A stretch of 63,724 nucleotides of DNA from contig JADFYG010000038.1 of NCBI GenBank assembly GCA_015233155.1, positions 1-63,724 on the forward strand. The letters run 5' to 3'. The position numbers and the translations under genes were made by a program. Source of the DNA: Candidatus Rifleibacteriota bacterium (lineage in GTDB: Bacteria; Muiribacteriota; Ozemobacteria; Ozemobacterales; Ozemobacteraceae). Positions within the stretch are counted from its first letter, which is position 1. Every line of letters starts with the position of its first letter. Under the pieces are notes generated by a model, which saw only the letters and a program-made list of their open reading frames with translations, was not told the DNA's origin and ran no database searches. This document shows positions 43,468 through 51,441 of the stretch, piece by piece.

Positions 43468-44694
43468 ATGGCGACGGTTGGTTTCAACACTGGGGACACA
43501 GGGTTTATGCTCATTGCCAGTAGTCTTGTCATGCTGATGACACCTGGTCTGGCATTTTTCTATGGTGGCCTGGTTGGCCGAAAAAACGTTTTGGCAATAA
43601 TGATGCAGAGCTTTCTTTCACTTTGCTATACAACGGTCATCTGGTACTTATGTGGATATTCTCTATGTTTCAGTGGTGGAGAAGGGGGTGTTATCGGTGA
43701 TTTCGGAAAAGCCTGCATGATGGGGGTTACATCACTGACTCCATGTGCAGCCAACCCCGGGATTCCTGAATTCGTTTTTGCTTCATATCAGATGATGTTT
43801 GCGATTATCACTCCGGCACTTATTACTGGTGCTTTTACCAATCGGGTCACTTTCAAATCATATCTTCTATTTTTAACGGCCTGGCTATTTTTTGTGTATT
43901 TCCCGTTCGTTCACATGATCTGGGGAAATGGTTTTCTTGCAAAACAGGGCGTCCTGGATTTTGCCGGAGGCATAGTCGTTCATAATATTGCCGGAATGGC
44001 TGCTCTTGCATCAGTTCTCTTCGTGGGTTCAAGAACCGAAAAAGACCCACTTCCTCACAGCATTCCTTTGGTTGCATTGGGAACAGGCTTGTTGTGGTTT
44101 GGCTGGTATGGTTTCAACGCCGGAAGCGAGTTGAGAGTTGACAATATTACGGCCCAGGCTTTTCTCAACACCGATGTGGCGGCTTCCTTCGCGGGAATGT
44201 CCTGGCTTCTGGTTGCATGGTTCTTTGAGGGAAAGCCAAAATTCCTTGGGCTGCTGACCGGCTCAGTCGCGGGATTGGCAACCATCACTCCGGCCGCCGG
44301 TTATGTGAGTCTCACAAGCGCGGTCATAATTGGAACGGTATCAGGCATAGTCTGCTATTTTGCAGTGTACCTGAAAAACAAGCTCACTCTCGATGATGCA
44401 CTCGACGTGTGGGGAGTTCATGGAGTCGGAGGCATGATCGGAGTAATAATGCTGGGAATGTTTGCTGAAAAGGCTGTAAATCCGGCCGGGGCCAATGGAC
44501 TTTTCTTTGGAGACGCAGGCTTCTTTAAGATCGAGCTATTAACGATCCTCGGAAGTTCAATTTATGCCTTCGTTTTTACATATCTTATGCTGACGGTTAT
44601 CAATTTGATAACTCCTGTCAAAATCGATTCCGCGACGGAAAAGACCGGTCTCGATGAGGTTCTACATGGCGAACAGGCTTATCAGAGCTTTTAG
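43468..44694 (+). CDS. amtB: Ammonium transporter Amt
   Basis: The 408-aa, ~11-helix membrane protein has Amt signatures: MLMTPGLAFFYGGLVGRKN, the first pore His in GGIVVHNIAGMAAL, the second in VWGVHGVGGMIGV, and NAGSELRVD. It conducts ammonium across the inner membrane. ATG 43468 has AAGGGG 8 nt upstream and is preferred over GTG 43462. No glnK gene is adjacent, which is unusual, since PII usually travels with amtB. The barrel-protein gene follows after 21 nt. Confidence 0.95.
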   Translation: MATVGFNTGDTGFMLIASSLVMLMTPGLAFFYGGLVGRKNVLAIMMQSFLSLCYTTVIWYLCGYSLCFSGGEGGVIGDFGKACMMGVTSLTPCAANPGIPEFVFASYQMMFAIITPALITGAFTNRVTFKSYLLFLTAWLFFVYFPFVHMIWGNGFLAKQGVLDFAGGIVVHNIAGMAALASVLFVGSRTEKDPLPHSIPLVALGTGLLWFGWYGFNAGSELRVDNITAQAFLNTDVAASFAGMSWLLVAWFFEGKPKFLGLLTGSVAGLATITPAAGYVSLTSAVIIGTVSGIVCYFAVYLKNKLTLDDALDVWGVHGVGGMIGVIMLGMFAEKAVNPAGANGLFFGDAGFFKIELLTILGSSIYAFVFTYLMLTVINLITPVKIDSATEKTGLDEVLHGEQAYQSF

Positions 44695-44715
44695 TCATTA
44701 TTATGGAGATTTGGA

Positions 44716-45441
44716 ATGAAAAAAGCCGCATGGGCTTTATTGGTTCTATGTTTTGTTGTTTTATTATCTGAATCTGTTTTTGCGACTCCTTCTACACAGA
44801 TATGGATTCCCTCGACCGACATTCAACCTTTCGGAAAAACGCATTTTGGTTACGATACATATATCAAAGGGCAGAAGCAGCCCAACGGGAACCTGGAACC
44901 CACCGTTACGAACATGGGACTGACGTTCGGCTTTTTTAAAGATGAAAAATTGCGTCTGGAACTCGGAATGGATTACCGGGACATCGGTGGAGACCATCAA
45001 TACCCCATCTATTTCAATACAAAACTGGGTTACGCGGAAAATGCTCTTGCGACAAATTCGCCGGCTATCGCCATCGGGGCCTTCGATCTGGGTCTTAAGC
45101 ATGGCCTGACCGATTACAATGTGTATTATTTTCTTATGGCAAAAACATTTGGCAATACTGGTCGGTTTTCAGCAGGTTATTATGGAGGGAACAAAGATCT
45201 GCTCCTGGATGCGGGTGGCCACAGGGATAATACCGGTTTCCTGGTTTCCTGGGACAAAAATCTGAGCGATAAGTGGTGGGGAGCAATTGATTATCAGTCC
45301 GGGAAAAACTCCTACGGAGCCCTCAGTTTTGGTGTTTCATACAAATTCGCCTCAAACACATCCGTTATTTTCGGTTATGACATCTGGAACGAAAGCCTTT
45401 ACAAGCCAACATTCACGGTGCAATTAGACATCGATTTCTGA
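44716..45441 (+). CDS. Putative outer-membrane beta-barrel protein
   Basis: The 241-aa protein has a signal peptide (residues ~1-23, ending VFA) and then amphipathic beta-strands rich in Tyr, Phe and Gly. It ends in FTVQLDIDF with the C-terminal Phe that marks BAM-assembled barrels. This indicates a diderm envelope. It is co-transcribed with amtB, so a role as an outer-membrane channel for ammonium or another small solute is suggested by context only. GGAGA precedes ATG. Confidence 0.85.
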   Translation: MKKAAWALLVLCFVVLLSESVFATPSTQIWIPSTDIQPFGKTHFGYDTYIKGQKQPNGNLEPTVTNMGLTFGFFKDEKLRLELGMDYRDIGGDHQYPIYFNTKLGYAENALATNSPAIAIGAFDLGLKHGLTDYNVYYFLMAKTFGNTGRFSAGYYGGNKDLLLDAGGHRDNTGFLVSWDKNLSDKWWGAIDYQSGKNSYGALSFGVSYKFASNTSVIFGYDIWNESLYKPTFTVQLDIDF

Positions 45442-45474
45442 TCCCTATCCGCCAATACTGTATTAAGAAATACA

Positions 45475-45512
45475 GAAACTCCTCCGGCAAAGAAGTGCCA
45501 GGGGAGTTTTTG
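45475..45512 (+). terminator. Terminator of amtB operon
   Basis: AAACTCCTCCGGCA / TGCCAGGGGAGTTT hairpin followed by TTTGTATTTTT. Confidence 0.8.
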
Positions 45513-45537
45513 TATTTTTCCATAGGCGCGGCATAAT

Positions 45538-45593
45538 GATCAAAGCTCGGGCAGTTAACATGATTTACCATTCCGCAAAAGCGAAGCGTTCAT
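45538..45593 (+). pseudogene. Short lepA gene fragment
   Basis: About 56 bp (GATCAAAGCTCGGGCAGTT..., then ATGATTTACCATTCCGC) match intact lepA at ~51609-51667 with about seven differences and a 1-bp gap. It corresponds to lepA codons coding [16 protein letters not shown]. It abuts a family B half-element. Confidence 0.75.
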
Positions 45594-45597
45594 CCAT

Positions 45598-45658
45598 GAT
45601 TAACAAAGGATGCTAATCGGGTAGCTGAGATTTCTCCCTTCGTTCGAAATGACATCAC
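45598..45658 (+). repeat. Family B half-element
   Basis: The left half only: GATTAACAAAGGATGCTAA through CCCTTCGTTCGAAATGAC. It ends 5 bp from the stop of the downstream minus-strand gene. Confidence 0.85.
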
Positions 45659-45662
45659 GCCT

Positions 45663-48200
45663 TTAGTGATGCAGGCGCACCTTAGTCATAATACCTTCAG
45701 GAGTGAAGGAAAGAGTCGCCTCAACTGATTTCAGCGCGTCAAGGAACATATTCAAAGGGAGCGTCGCGTCCGGATAAAACGGCTTTGTAGGAGAAAACCC
45801 GTCTCCGTGAATGGAACATCTGATGCCACCACGCGTGGGATCATCCTCGTAATGTCCACCGGCCGGACAAAAAGGAGCGACCCCGTTCACCAGCAGCGAC
45901 ATACGATCCCAATCCGTCGGCTCAACACCTCGGAAGTATCGAAGTGAATGGAGCGAGCCCAGATTCGCGAGGCAGCGTTCCCGCATCGTCTTCTGATGTT
46001 TCGGCCCTGAATGTTCAGCTATCTCGCGAAAGACATTTAAATTAGGACGCGGGGCTGTCGGCTGCATGTCTGCTTCTTTGACACCACTTTCGAAAAGATG
46101 GTCGACACTATTGACCAGCACCTCAATCAGTCGTGGGTCAATCAACCCATCAAGAATCCTGCTCGTCTGTTTGACAAACTGCAGGAAACCATACCGGATA
46201 GGTGGTTTGCTCATGGCTTTCACACTGCGTTTGCCCACAATCGGAGCTATGGGTTCGGATCGGCGAGGAAAATCCATGGTTCTGGTTTCGCTCTCGTAAA
46301 GGCGTTTGAAACCGTCATACAGAGAATTCCCGTTCAATGGCAAAATGCAGGTCTCAAATTCGACAGTCCCAGCTGAAATCACACCGCGAATCCCAATCGG
46401 TTCGAAAAATTTGGACCAGTGGGTGTTATACTCTTTCACAAATTCTTCGTAGTCAGCCTTTTCGGCGGCAGTTATAGAAGTCGGAGGCGCATCCAGTATA
46501 GGCGTTATAAATCTCAGACGTCCATGCACCGCGCAAACAGCTTCTCCATCAGAACCTTCGATATAATAAGCGCCGCCATCCGGGCAAATCAGTTGCGAAG
46601 CTTCGAGCTGACCACTTGCGATGAGATTGGCAATGCTCGGGGGAGAGGCGATTGTTCCGCCACCGCTTTCCATGCCTCTCATGGCGATCGCGTTCTGAAT
46701 CATGCGCAACGTGTTGATACATTCGATACGGCGTCGGCGGCCGATTTTAAAGACTGGACTGACCAAATTGCGAAGATGCATGTCGGACAAATAATAAAAG
46801 ACACCTTCCCGCGCGGGATCATACGGAAATACGATCCGCATGTAACGGAGATCATCTGCCGTCGCTAATGAAGCGTGACGTCCCGCGAAAGTATCGATAA
46901 CCTGCTTGATCGCACGTGGCGAGTTCGAATACACTTTGTACCGGTCAAGATCGCAGGAAAAGGAAAACACACGGCGATCGGGAGAGGTTTCCGCGCGGAC
47001 AGGAATTCCCGCGATGGTGATCGTTTCCCGGCGAACATCGGCGACTCGCCGCTTTGCCGCACGAAATAGGCGATTCGCGTTCAGGTCAAAGAACATTGAC
47101 TCTTTGAGGTCAATAATTACTGTAACATCTGTTCCATCCGATAGAAACGGATCAGATCCGCAGATGGCTATATCGCCAATGACTCTGCCGCCGAGAAGTC
47201 TGACCAGCCCGGACACCTGCAGACAGAGCTGATCGATAATCTTTTCTTTCACACGACTTTGCGTCGCTGAATTTGTCAATATCTGCACGAGGTTCGCTCC
47301 CCACAGGTCGAACAGATCAGCAAATGCGACCAGCCGACGCATATCCGTGAAGTGGCAGGCGTAAAATTCTATCGGTACAAGTGCATCGATCGGAAGTGTC
47401 CGGGACTGTTTCGCCCCAATCATTTCAGCGAACGGATGCGATATAATGGTCGGTCCTTCGAGTTGGGAAATCGGTATCGTGGCTGTAGCAGCGCAAGTCC
47501 TGGTAGTTGTCATGCGCTCGAGTTGCAGTGTCTCCTGTACTGTGAGCGCTCCGGTGGTGAGGGAAAACAGATTTGGCCGTTTCGCACTACTCATATTTTG
47601 AATGGGTGCCACAGTATCCGATACTGAGGGTAAAACTCCGGTTTCGGCGCGGCTATGTAACTGTAGCAGCACATACGAGTACACACTTTCTCCTGGACTC
47701 GCCGCCGCTTTTATCAGGAGTTCAGCCATTCGCATGCGTTCCCATTCCTGCTTGATAGAATCTCCCAAGGCCGTTATGGTAGAGACAGTTTCACTCTTGG
47801 CGGCGGGAATAGTCAGGTCCAGGAGGGTTACTCCTGAAATGCGATTATTCAGATAAATGTGTATGTCTCGCCTCGTTTGAACACGTCCTGTGATCAGATA
47901 TGAGTGCGCTTTTTGTAATCGCTTATTCTTGTCATCAATATTTCCCTGCCTGGCCACAAGGGCAGTCGCATCGATTCGGTGGGCCACAGAGGAAGAGGAG
48001 CCGAACACTTCGTAAACATCAGTATTTGCGGGAACAGCGATCAAGGTGTCGGGAGTTGCACCTTTCAACTCCTTCATGGTAAGGGAGACACGAAACCATC
48101 CGCCAGTAACATCCTGATACTGGGACATCTCCATTCCAGCAGCGTTCATCGGATAAACAAGAGCCAGGCACACGAAAACAGGCAACAGTAGCCGATTCAT
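45663..48200 (-). CDS. Large exported protein with two pilin-like CP.GG modules
   Basis: The 845-aa protein starts at ATG 48200 behind GGAGGGCGG and has a signal peptide (residues ~1-22). No catalytic motif is seen. Two similar modules stand out. Module 1 (~510-590) is RRRIECINTLRMIQNAI ... LICPDGGAYYI...CAVHG. Module 2 (~745-815) is MRERCLANLGSLHSLRYF ... FCPAGGHYEDD...CSIHG. This Cys-spaced pattern (RxC..NLR, CPxGGxY, CxxHG) is typical of the C-terminal part of type IV pilin or pseudopilin-like proteins in some phyla, but here without an N-terminal prepilin helix. The rest is novel to me. Confidence 0.8.
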   Translation of the reverse strand: MNRLLLPVFVCLALVYPMNAAGMEMSQYQDVTGGWFRVSLTMKELKGATPDTLIAVPANTDVYEVFGSSSSVAHRIDATALVARQGNIDDKNKRLQKAHSYLITGRVQTRRDIHIYLNNRISGVTLLDLTIPAAKSETVSTITALGDSIKQEWERMRMAELLIKAAASPGESVYSYVLLQLHSRAETGVLPSVSDTVAPIQNMSSAKRPNLFSLTTGALTVQETLQLERMTTTRTCAATATIPISQLEGPTIISHPFAEMIGAKQSRTLPIDALVPIEFYACHFTDMRRLVAFADLFDLWGANLVQILTNSATQSRVKEKIIDQLCLQVSGLVRLLGGRVIGDIAICGSDPFLSDGTDVTVIIDLKESMFFDLNANRLFRAAKRRVADVRRETITIAGIPVRAETSPDRRVFSFSCDLDRYKVYSNSPRAIKQVIDTFAGRHASLATADDLRYMRIVFPYDPAREGVFYYLSDMHLRNLVSPVFKIGRRRRIECINTLRMIQNAIAMRGMESGGGTIASPPSIANLIASGQLEASQLICPDGGAYYIEGSDGEAVCAVHGRLRFITPILDAPPTSITAAEKADYEEFVKEYNTHWSKFFEPIGIRGVISAGTVEFETCILPLNGNSLYDGFKRLYESETRTMDFPRRSEPIAPIVGKRSVKAMSKPPIRYGFLQFVKQTSRILDGLIDPRLIEVLVNSVDHLFESGVKEADMQPTAPRPNLNVFREIAEHSGPKHQKTMRERCLANLGSLHSLRYFRGVEPTDWDRMSLLVNGVAPFCPAGGHYEDDPTRGGIRCSIHGDGFSPTKPFYPDATLPLNMFLDALKSVEATLSFTPEGIMTKVRLHH

Positions 48201-48232
48201 TTCCGCCCTCCCACATTGGTTCGTGAGGACAT

Positions 48233-48467
48233 GATTAACAAGGGATGCTAATACTAATCGCAAAATATTTTCGCATATCTCGGGCGACCCACCGGGTCGC
48301 CCCTACAGTGGTATCGGGAACATTATTACGAAGGAGCCTTTTATGAATTCTGTTAGGTGAGATTTCTCCCTTCGGTAGAAATGACAGCATCGTTTGTCAC
48401 TCCGAACGAATGTGATGAATCTCGCTTTGCGTAAAGAGGCGTGAATATTTAGGCTTCATTGCTAATC
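48233..48467. repeat. Family B element interrupted by a family C element
   Basis: The left end GATTAACAAGGGATGC (48233-48249) and the remainder (48357-48467, GGTGAGATTTCTCCC...GCTAATC) are separated by a family C copy at 48250-48356. This is a nested insertion. Confidence 0.85.
48250..48356 (-). repeat. Family C element, copy 1 (~107 bp)
   Basis: It is the reverse complement of 50265-50372, with the central palindrome GGGCGACCCACCGGGTCGCCC. The minus-strand right end (GCGATTAGTATTA) faces the start of the 845-aa protein gene 50 bp away. Confidence 0.85.
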
Positions 48468-48646
48468 GTGGGTGAGGAAGACTATTCATGAAACGGGTTC
48501 ACTCGAAGTTATCAGCCATTCTCATGCATCATAAGCAGTTTTTAAACTGGGAAAAACCATGATTAAAATAGAAGAAAGTAACTATATCCTCTTCGATCCA
48601 TTGTTGATAAGCTCAAAATCACGAAATCTGAAAATCGGGAGGAAAT

Positions 48647-49129
48647 ATGAACATATTTGAATTTGCCAGAGACAAGGAAAAACAAGCGGAGGGACTCTAT
48701 AGAATACTGGCGGGAATGGGCCTCAGCGAGGGAATGACGGCCCTTTTCACAAGGCTTGCTGACGCTGAAAAAGACCATTATATAATCATCAAAAAAATAG
48801 AAACTGCGGAAAAAATTGATATTTCGAGTTCTGACATTCTTTCATTTGCACAAGAAACCATCGACAAAATGAAATCCGGGGAAGTGAAGTTTAAAATGGC
48901 CACTTCTCAGATCGAGGTTTACAAAGCGGCTCAAGCCCAGGAAGATGAAACAGAAAAGTTCTATCTGGAACACTCTGAAAAATCAACTGACGAACATCAA
49001 CGCAAGGTTCTACTCGCTTTGGCAAAGGAAGAGCATCAACATTGCATTGTCCTGGAAAATATCATTGAGTTTATAAGTTTTCCGGAAAACCATCCTGAGA
49101 ATGCCGAGTACAATACCAAAGAAGAATGA
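48647..49129 (+). CDS. Ferritin-like/rubrerythrin-type diiron protein
   Basis: The 160-aa four-helix protein has metal-ligand pairs in DKEKQAEGLYRIL, DAEKDHYIIIKK, AQEDETEKFYLEHSEK and KEEHQHCIVLE, as in the ferritin-like domain of rubrerythrins. No C-terminal rubredoxin domain is present. It is likely to act in iron or peroxide handling. GGGAGG precedes ATG. The gene is AT-richer than its neighbours. Confidence 0.85.
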   Translation: MNIFEFARDKEKQAEGLYRILAGMGLSEGMTALFTRLADAEKDHYIIIKKIETAEKIDISSSDILSFAQETIDKMKSGEVKFKMATSQIEVYKAAQAQEDETEKFYLEHSEKSTDEHQRKVLLALAKEEHQHCIVLENIIEFISFPENHPENAEYNTKEE

Positions 49130-49167
49130 TGTATGCAGCGGGGATGCTCATACCGGAAGGAGGAACC

Positions 49168-49248
49168 ATGACAAAGCCTTGTGACAAAGGAAGCGGTATA
49201 ACCACTATGAAGGCTATTATCACTCACTGTTTTGGAGAGACGAGATGA
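49168..49248 (+). CDS. 26-aa mini-ORF coupled to the alcohol dehydrogenase
   Basis: ATG 49168 has GGAAGGAGG 5 nt upstream, the best ribosome binding site locally. The 26-aa peptide contains MKAIITHCFGE, which resembles the start of zinc alcohol dehydrogenases. Its TGA overlaps the ADH ATG (ATGA at 49245). It may be a translational-coupling leader or the stub of a decayed dehydrogenase gene. Confidence 0.4.
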   Translation: MTKPCDKGSGITTMKAIITHCFGETR

Positions 49249-50246
49249 TCAAGGCATATGCTGCATATGAAGCCAAAGGGAAACTCAGGTCATTTGAATA
49301 CGATCCTGGGCCACTGGGCAACAATGAGGTTGAAATCGATATCACGCATTGTGGCATTTGTCACAGTGATCTAAGTATGATCGATAACGAGTGGGGTATT
49401 ACCCAATATCCTCTTGTCGCCGGACACGAGGTGGTAGGTACAATTTCCTCTGCGGGCGAAAATGTAAGTCATTTGAAGATCGGAGATTTTGTAGGTTTAG
49501 GCTGGCATTCGTGCTATTGCATGACCTGCGGTACTTGTCTGGCTGGAGATCACAATTTGTGTTCTTCAGCGCAACCAACAATTGTTGCACATCACGGAGG
49601 CTTTGCGAATAAGGTGCGCGCGGGTGCAGCAAGTGTTGTGAAACTCCCTGATTCTATTGACAAGGAAACTGCTGGTCCTCTTTTTTGTGGCGGAATAACG
49701 GTTTTCAATCCTCTGATTCAATTTGACATCAAACCTACTGACAAGGTCGGAGTTATAGGCATAGGAGGATTGGGGCACATCGCGCTGCAATTTTTAAATG
49801 CCTGGGGTTGTGAAGTCACAGCATTTACCTCGAGTGAAAGGAAAAAGACAGAAGCTTTGGAGCTAGGCGCACATCGGGCATTAAATTCCCGGGATCCGTC
49901 TGAAATTAAGACAGCATCAGAACAGCTAGACTTAATCATTTCCACAGTTTACGTTAAACTTGATTGGAATGCTTATATTATGACATTACGGCCGAAGGGA
50001 CGTCTCCATTTTGTAGGCGCAACCCTGGACCCAATTGACGTGGGTGTATTTCCACTAATTCGTGGACAGCATTCCATCTCGGGGTCCACTGTTGGCAGTC
50101 CGGAAAATATTGCTATAATGTTAGATTTTGCAGTCCGGCACAATATAAAACCCGTAATTGAGAAATATAGTTTTGATAATATAAATGAGGCCATCGAAAG
50201 GCTTCGAAATGGCCATGTGCATTATCGCATAGTGCTGAGTTCATGA
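49245..50246 (+). CDS. Zinc-dependent NAD(P) alcohol dehydrogenase (cinnamyl-type MDR)
   Basis: The 333-aa protein has catalytic zinc ligands in THCGICHSDL and the GHEVVGTI motif, and structural-zinc Cys in CMTCGTCLAGDHNLC. The Rossmann motif is GVIGIGGLGHIALQ. The set fits the YahK/CAD aldehyde-reductase group. It probably reduces aldehydes with NADPH. It overlaps the mini-ORF stop and is monocistronic otherwise. It is AT-rich compared with core genes here, so possibly acquired. Confidence 0.93.
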   Translation: MIKAYAAYEAKGKLRSFEYDPGPLGNNEVEIDITHCGICHSDLSMIDNEWGITQYPLVAGHEVVGTISSAGENVSHLKIGDFVGLGWHSCYCMTCGTCLAGDHNLCSSAQPTIVAHHGGFANKVRAGAASVVKLPDSIDKETAGPLFCGGITVFNPLIQFDIKPTDKVGVIGIGGLGHIALQFLNAWGCEVTAFTSSERKKTEALELGAHRALNSRDPSEIKTASEQLDLIISTVYVKLDWNAYIMTLRPKGRLHFVGATLDPIDVGVFPLIRGQHSISGSTVGSPENIAIMLDFAVRHNIKPVIEKYSFDNINEAIERLRNGHVHYRIVLSS

Positions 50247-50264
50247 AACCAGTGAAATAATTAG

Positions 50265-50372
50265 TAATACCATTCATAAAAGGTTACTTCGCAATAATGT
50301 TCTCGATAACAATGTAGGGGCGACCCGGTGGGTCGCCCGAGATATGAGAAAATATTGTGCGATTGGTATAAT
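50265..50372 (+). repeat. Family C element, copy 2 (~108 bp)
   Basis: The ends TAATACCATTC and GATTGGTATAA are inverted repeats. The centre is GGGCGACCCGGTGGGTCGCCC. The right end supplies TGGTATAAT. Confidence 0.85.
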
Positions 50373-50373
50373 T
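50365..50373 (+). promoter_or_regulatory. Extended -10 promoter from repeat end
   Basis: TGGTATAAT is a perfect extended -10 (TGn-TATAAT, the hexamer at 50368-50373). It would start transcription near 50380, ~21 nt before the BON gene. The -35 region is weak, as allowed for this class. Confidence 0.6.
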
Positions 50374-50400
50374 TCACAGAAAATATCAGGAGATAGTAAA

Positions 50401-51180
50401 ATGAGATTGAATGCTGTATGTTCATTGGCGTTTGTGGCTGCTGTTGTTGCTATATTCGTTACCAACGTGTCTCTGCGTGCATCGGAGACTGATGAAACAA
50501 TCAAGGCGTCGTTCGAGAATTCCTACGTATATAAAACGTATCTCAAGAATGATTCGGTCACTGCTAAAGCGAAAAATTGTGTCGTTACCTTGACCGGAAC
50601 TGTGTCCGAAGATTCCCACAGGGCATTGGCTCAGGATACTGCGGCTAATCTGCCCGGTGTTCTCAACGTGGATAATCAACTGGCGACAATAGCCGAGGTC
50701 GCCGTCGAAAATAAGGACAAGTGGATCGGCAGAAAAGTGAAGCTCACCCTCCTGTTTCATCGTCACGTTAACTCCGGCAAAACCGTTGTCGAGGTGAAAG
50801 ATGGAATTGTGACGCTTAAAGGAGAAGCTTCAAGCATTGCCCAGAAAGAACTGACGGGTGAATACGCCAAAGATATCGAAGGCGTGAAAGATTTGAAGAA
50901 TGAGATGACGGTGGCAGTGACACCGGAACCCGGGGAACGAACTGCTGATGAGAAAATGGATGATTCGTCAGTGACTGCCCAGGTCAAGATGGCGCTGGTG
51001 ACTCATCGTTCGACCAGTTCTCTCAGCACGAGAGTCGAGACCCGGGGTGGTGAGGTGACGGTGAGCGGCATTGCCAGGAATGAGGCCGAAAAAGCCCTGG
51101 TTACCAAGCTTGTAACAGACATTCATGGAGTGACCAGCGTAAAGAACCAGATGACGGTGGACGAAGTCAAAAAAAAGTAA
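50401..51180 (+). CDS. Periplasmic protein with three BON domains (OsmY-like)
   Basis: The 259-aa protein starts at ATG 50401 (AGGAGA upstream), with a signal peptide (residues ~1-25). Three BON repeats follow (~30-100, ~105-180, ~190-257), each with the pattern VKDGIVTLKGEAS / GVKDLKNEMTV. BON domains bind phospholipid or protect the envelope under osmotic stress. It is driven by a promoter at the end of a family C repeat. Confidence 0.88.
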   Translation: MRLNAVCSLAFVAAVVAIFVTNVSLRASETDETIKASFENSYVYKTYLKNDSVTAKAKNCVVTLTGTVSEDSHRALAQDTAANLPGVLNVDNQLATIAEVAVENKDKWIGRKVKLTLLFHRHVNSGKTVVEVKDGIVTLKGEASSIAQKELTGEYAKDIEGVKDLKNEMTVAVTPEPGERTADEKMDDSSVTAQVKMALVTHRSTSSLSTRVETRGGEVTVSGIARNEAEKALVTKLVTDIHGVTSVKNQMTVDEVKKK

Positions 51181-51224
51181 CAATTTCGAGACAGCGAAGC
51201 GTTGTCCTGGAGCGAATTTCCCAG

Positions 51225-51355
51225 ACCGCAATTGCCGGAGTATATTTATTCACACCTTCGCCGGGCCCGCCGAGAAAGCTCGTGGCAAAAGACGCGGCGT
51301 GCCCGGCGGTCGCTGCTCTACCTGTCGAGAATTAAATGACCCTGGAAATAACTCG
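51225..51355. repeat. Dispersed intergenic repeat, family A (copy 3)
   Basis: It shares GCGGCGTGCCCGGCGGTCGC and GAGAATTAAATGACCCTGG with copy 1; the left part differs. Confidence 0.8.
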
Positions 51356-51441
51356 GGTGGTCTTGCTTTTCAGTGCCGGTTTCGAGTACATTCTACGGAA
51401 TTCATTTTACAACGGATCCTTTTTTATCAGGAGTTTTCGGG

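Noticed and set aside
48281..48306. Terminator role for the GGGCGACC palindrome
   Set aside because: No T-run follows and the same palindrome lies within a mobile-looking repeat in both orientations.
48559..48660. 33-codon ORF upstream of the ferritin-like gene
   Set aside because: Weak ribosome binding site, overlaps the better-supported ferritin-like start, no family match.
51373..51441. Longer N-terminus for LepA from ATG 51373
   Set aside because: The extra 23 residues are not part of LepA, and GTG 51442 has a good AGGAG at proper spacing.
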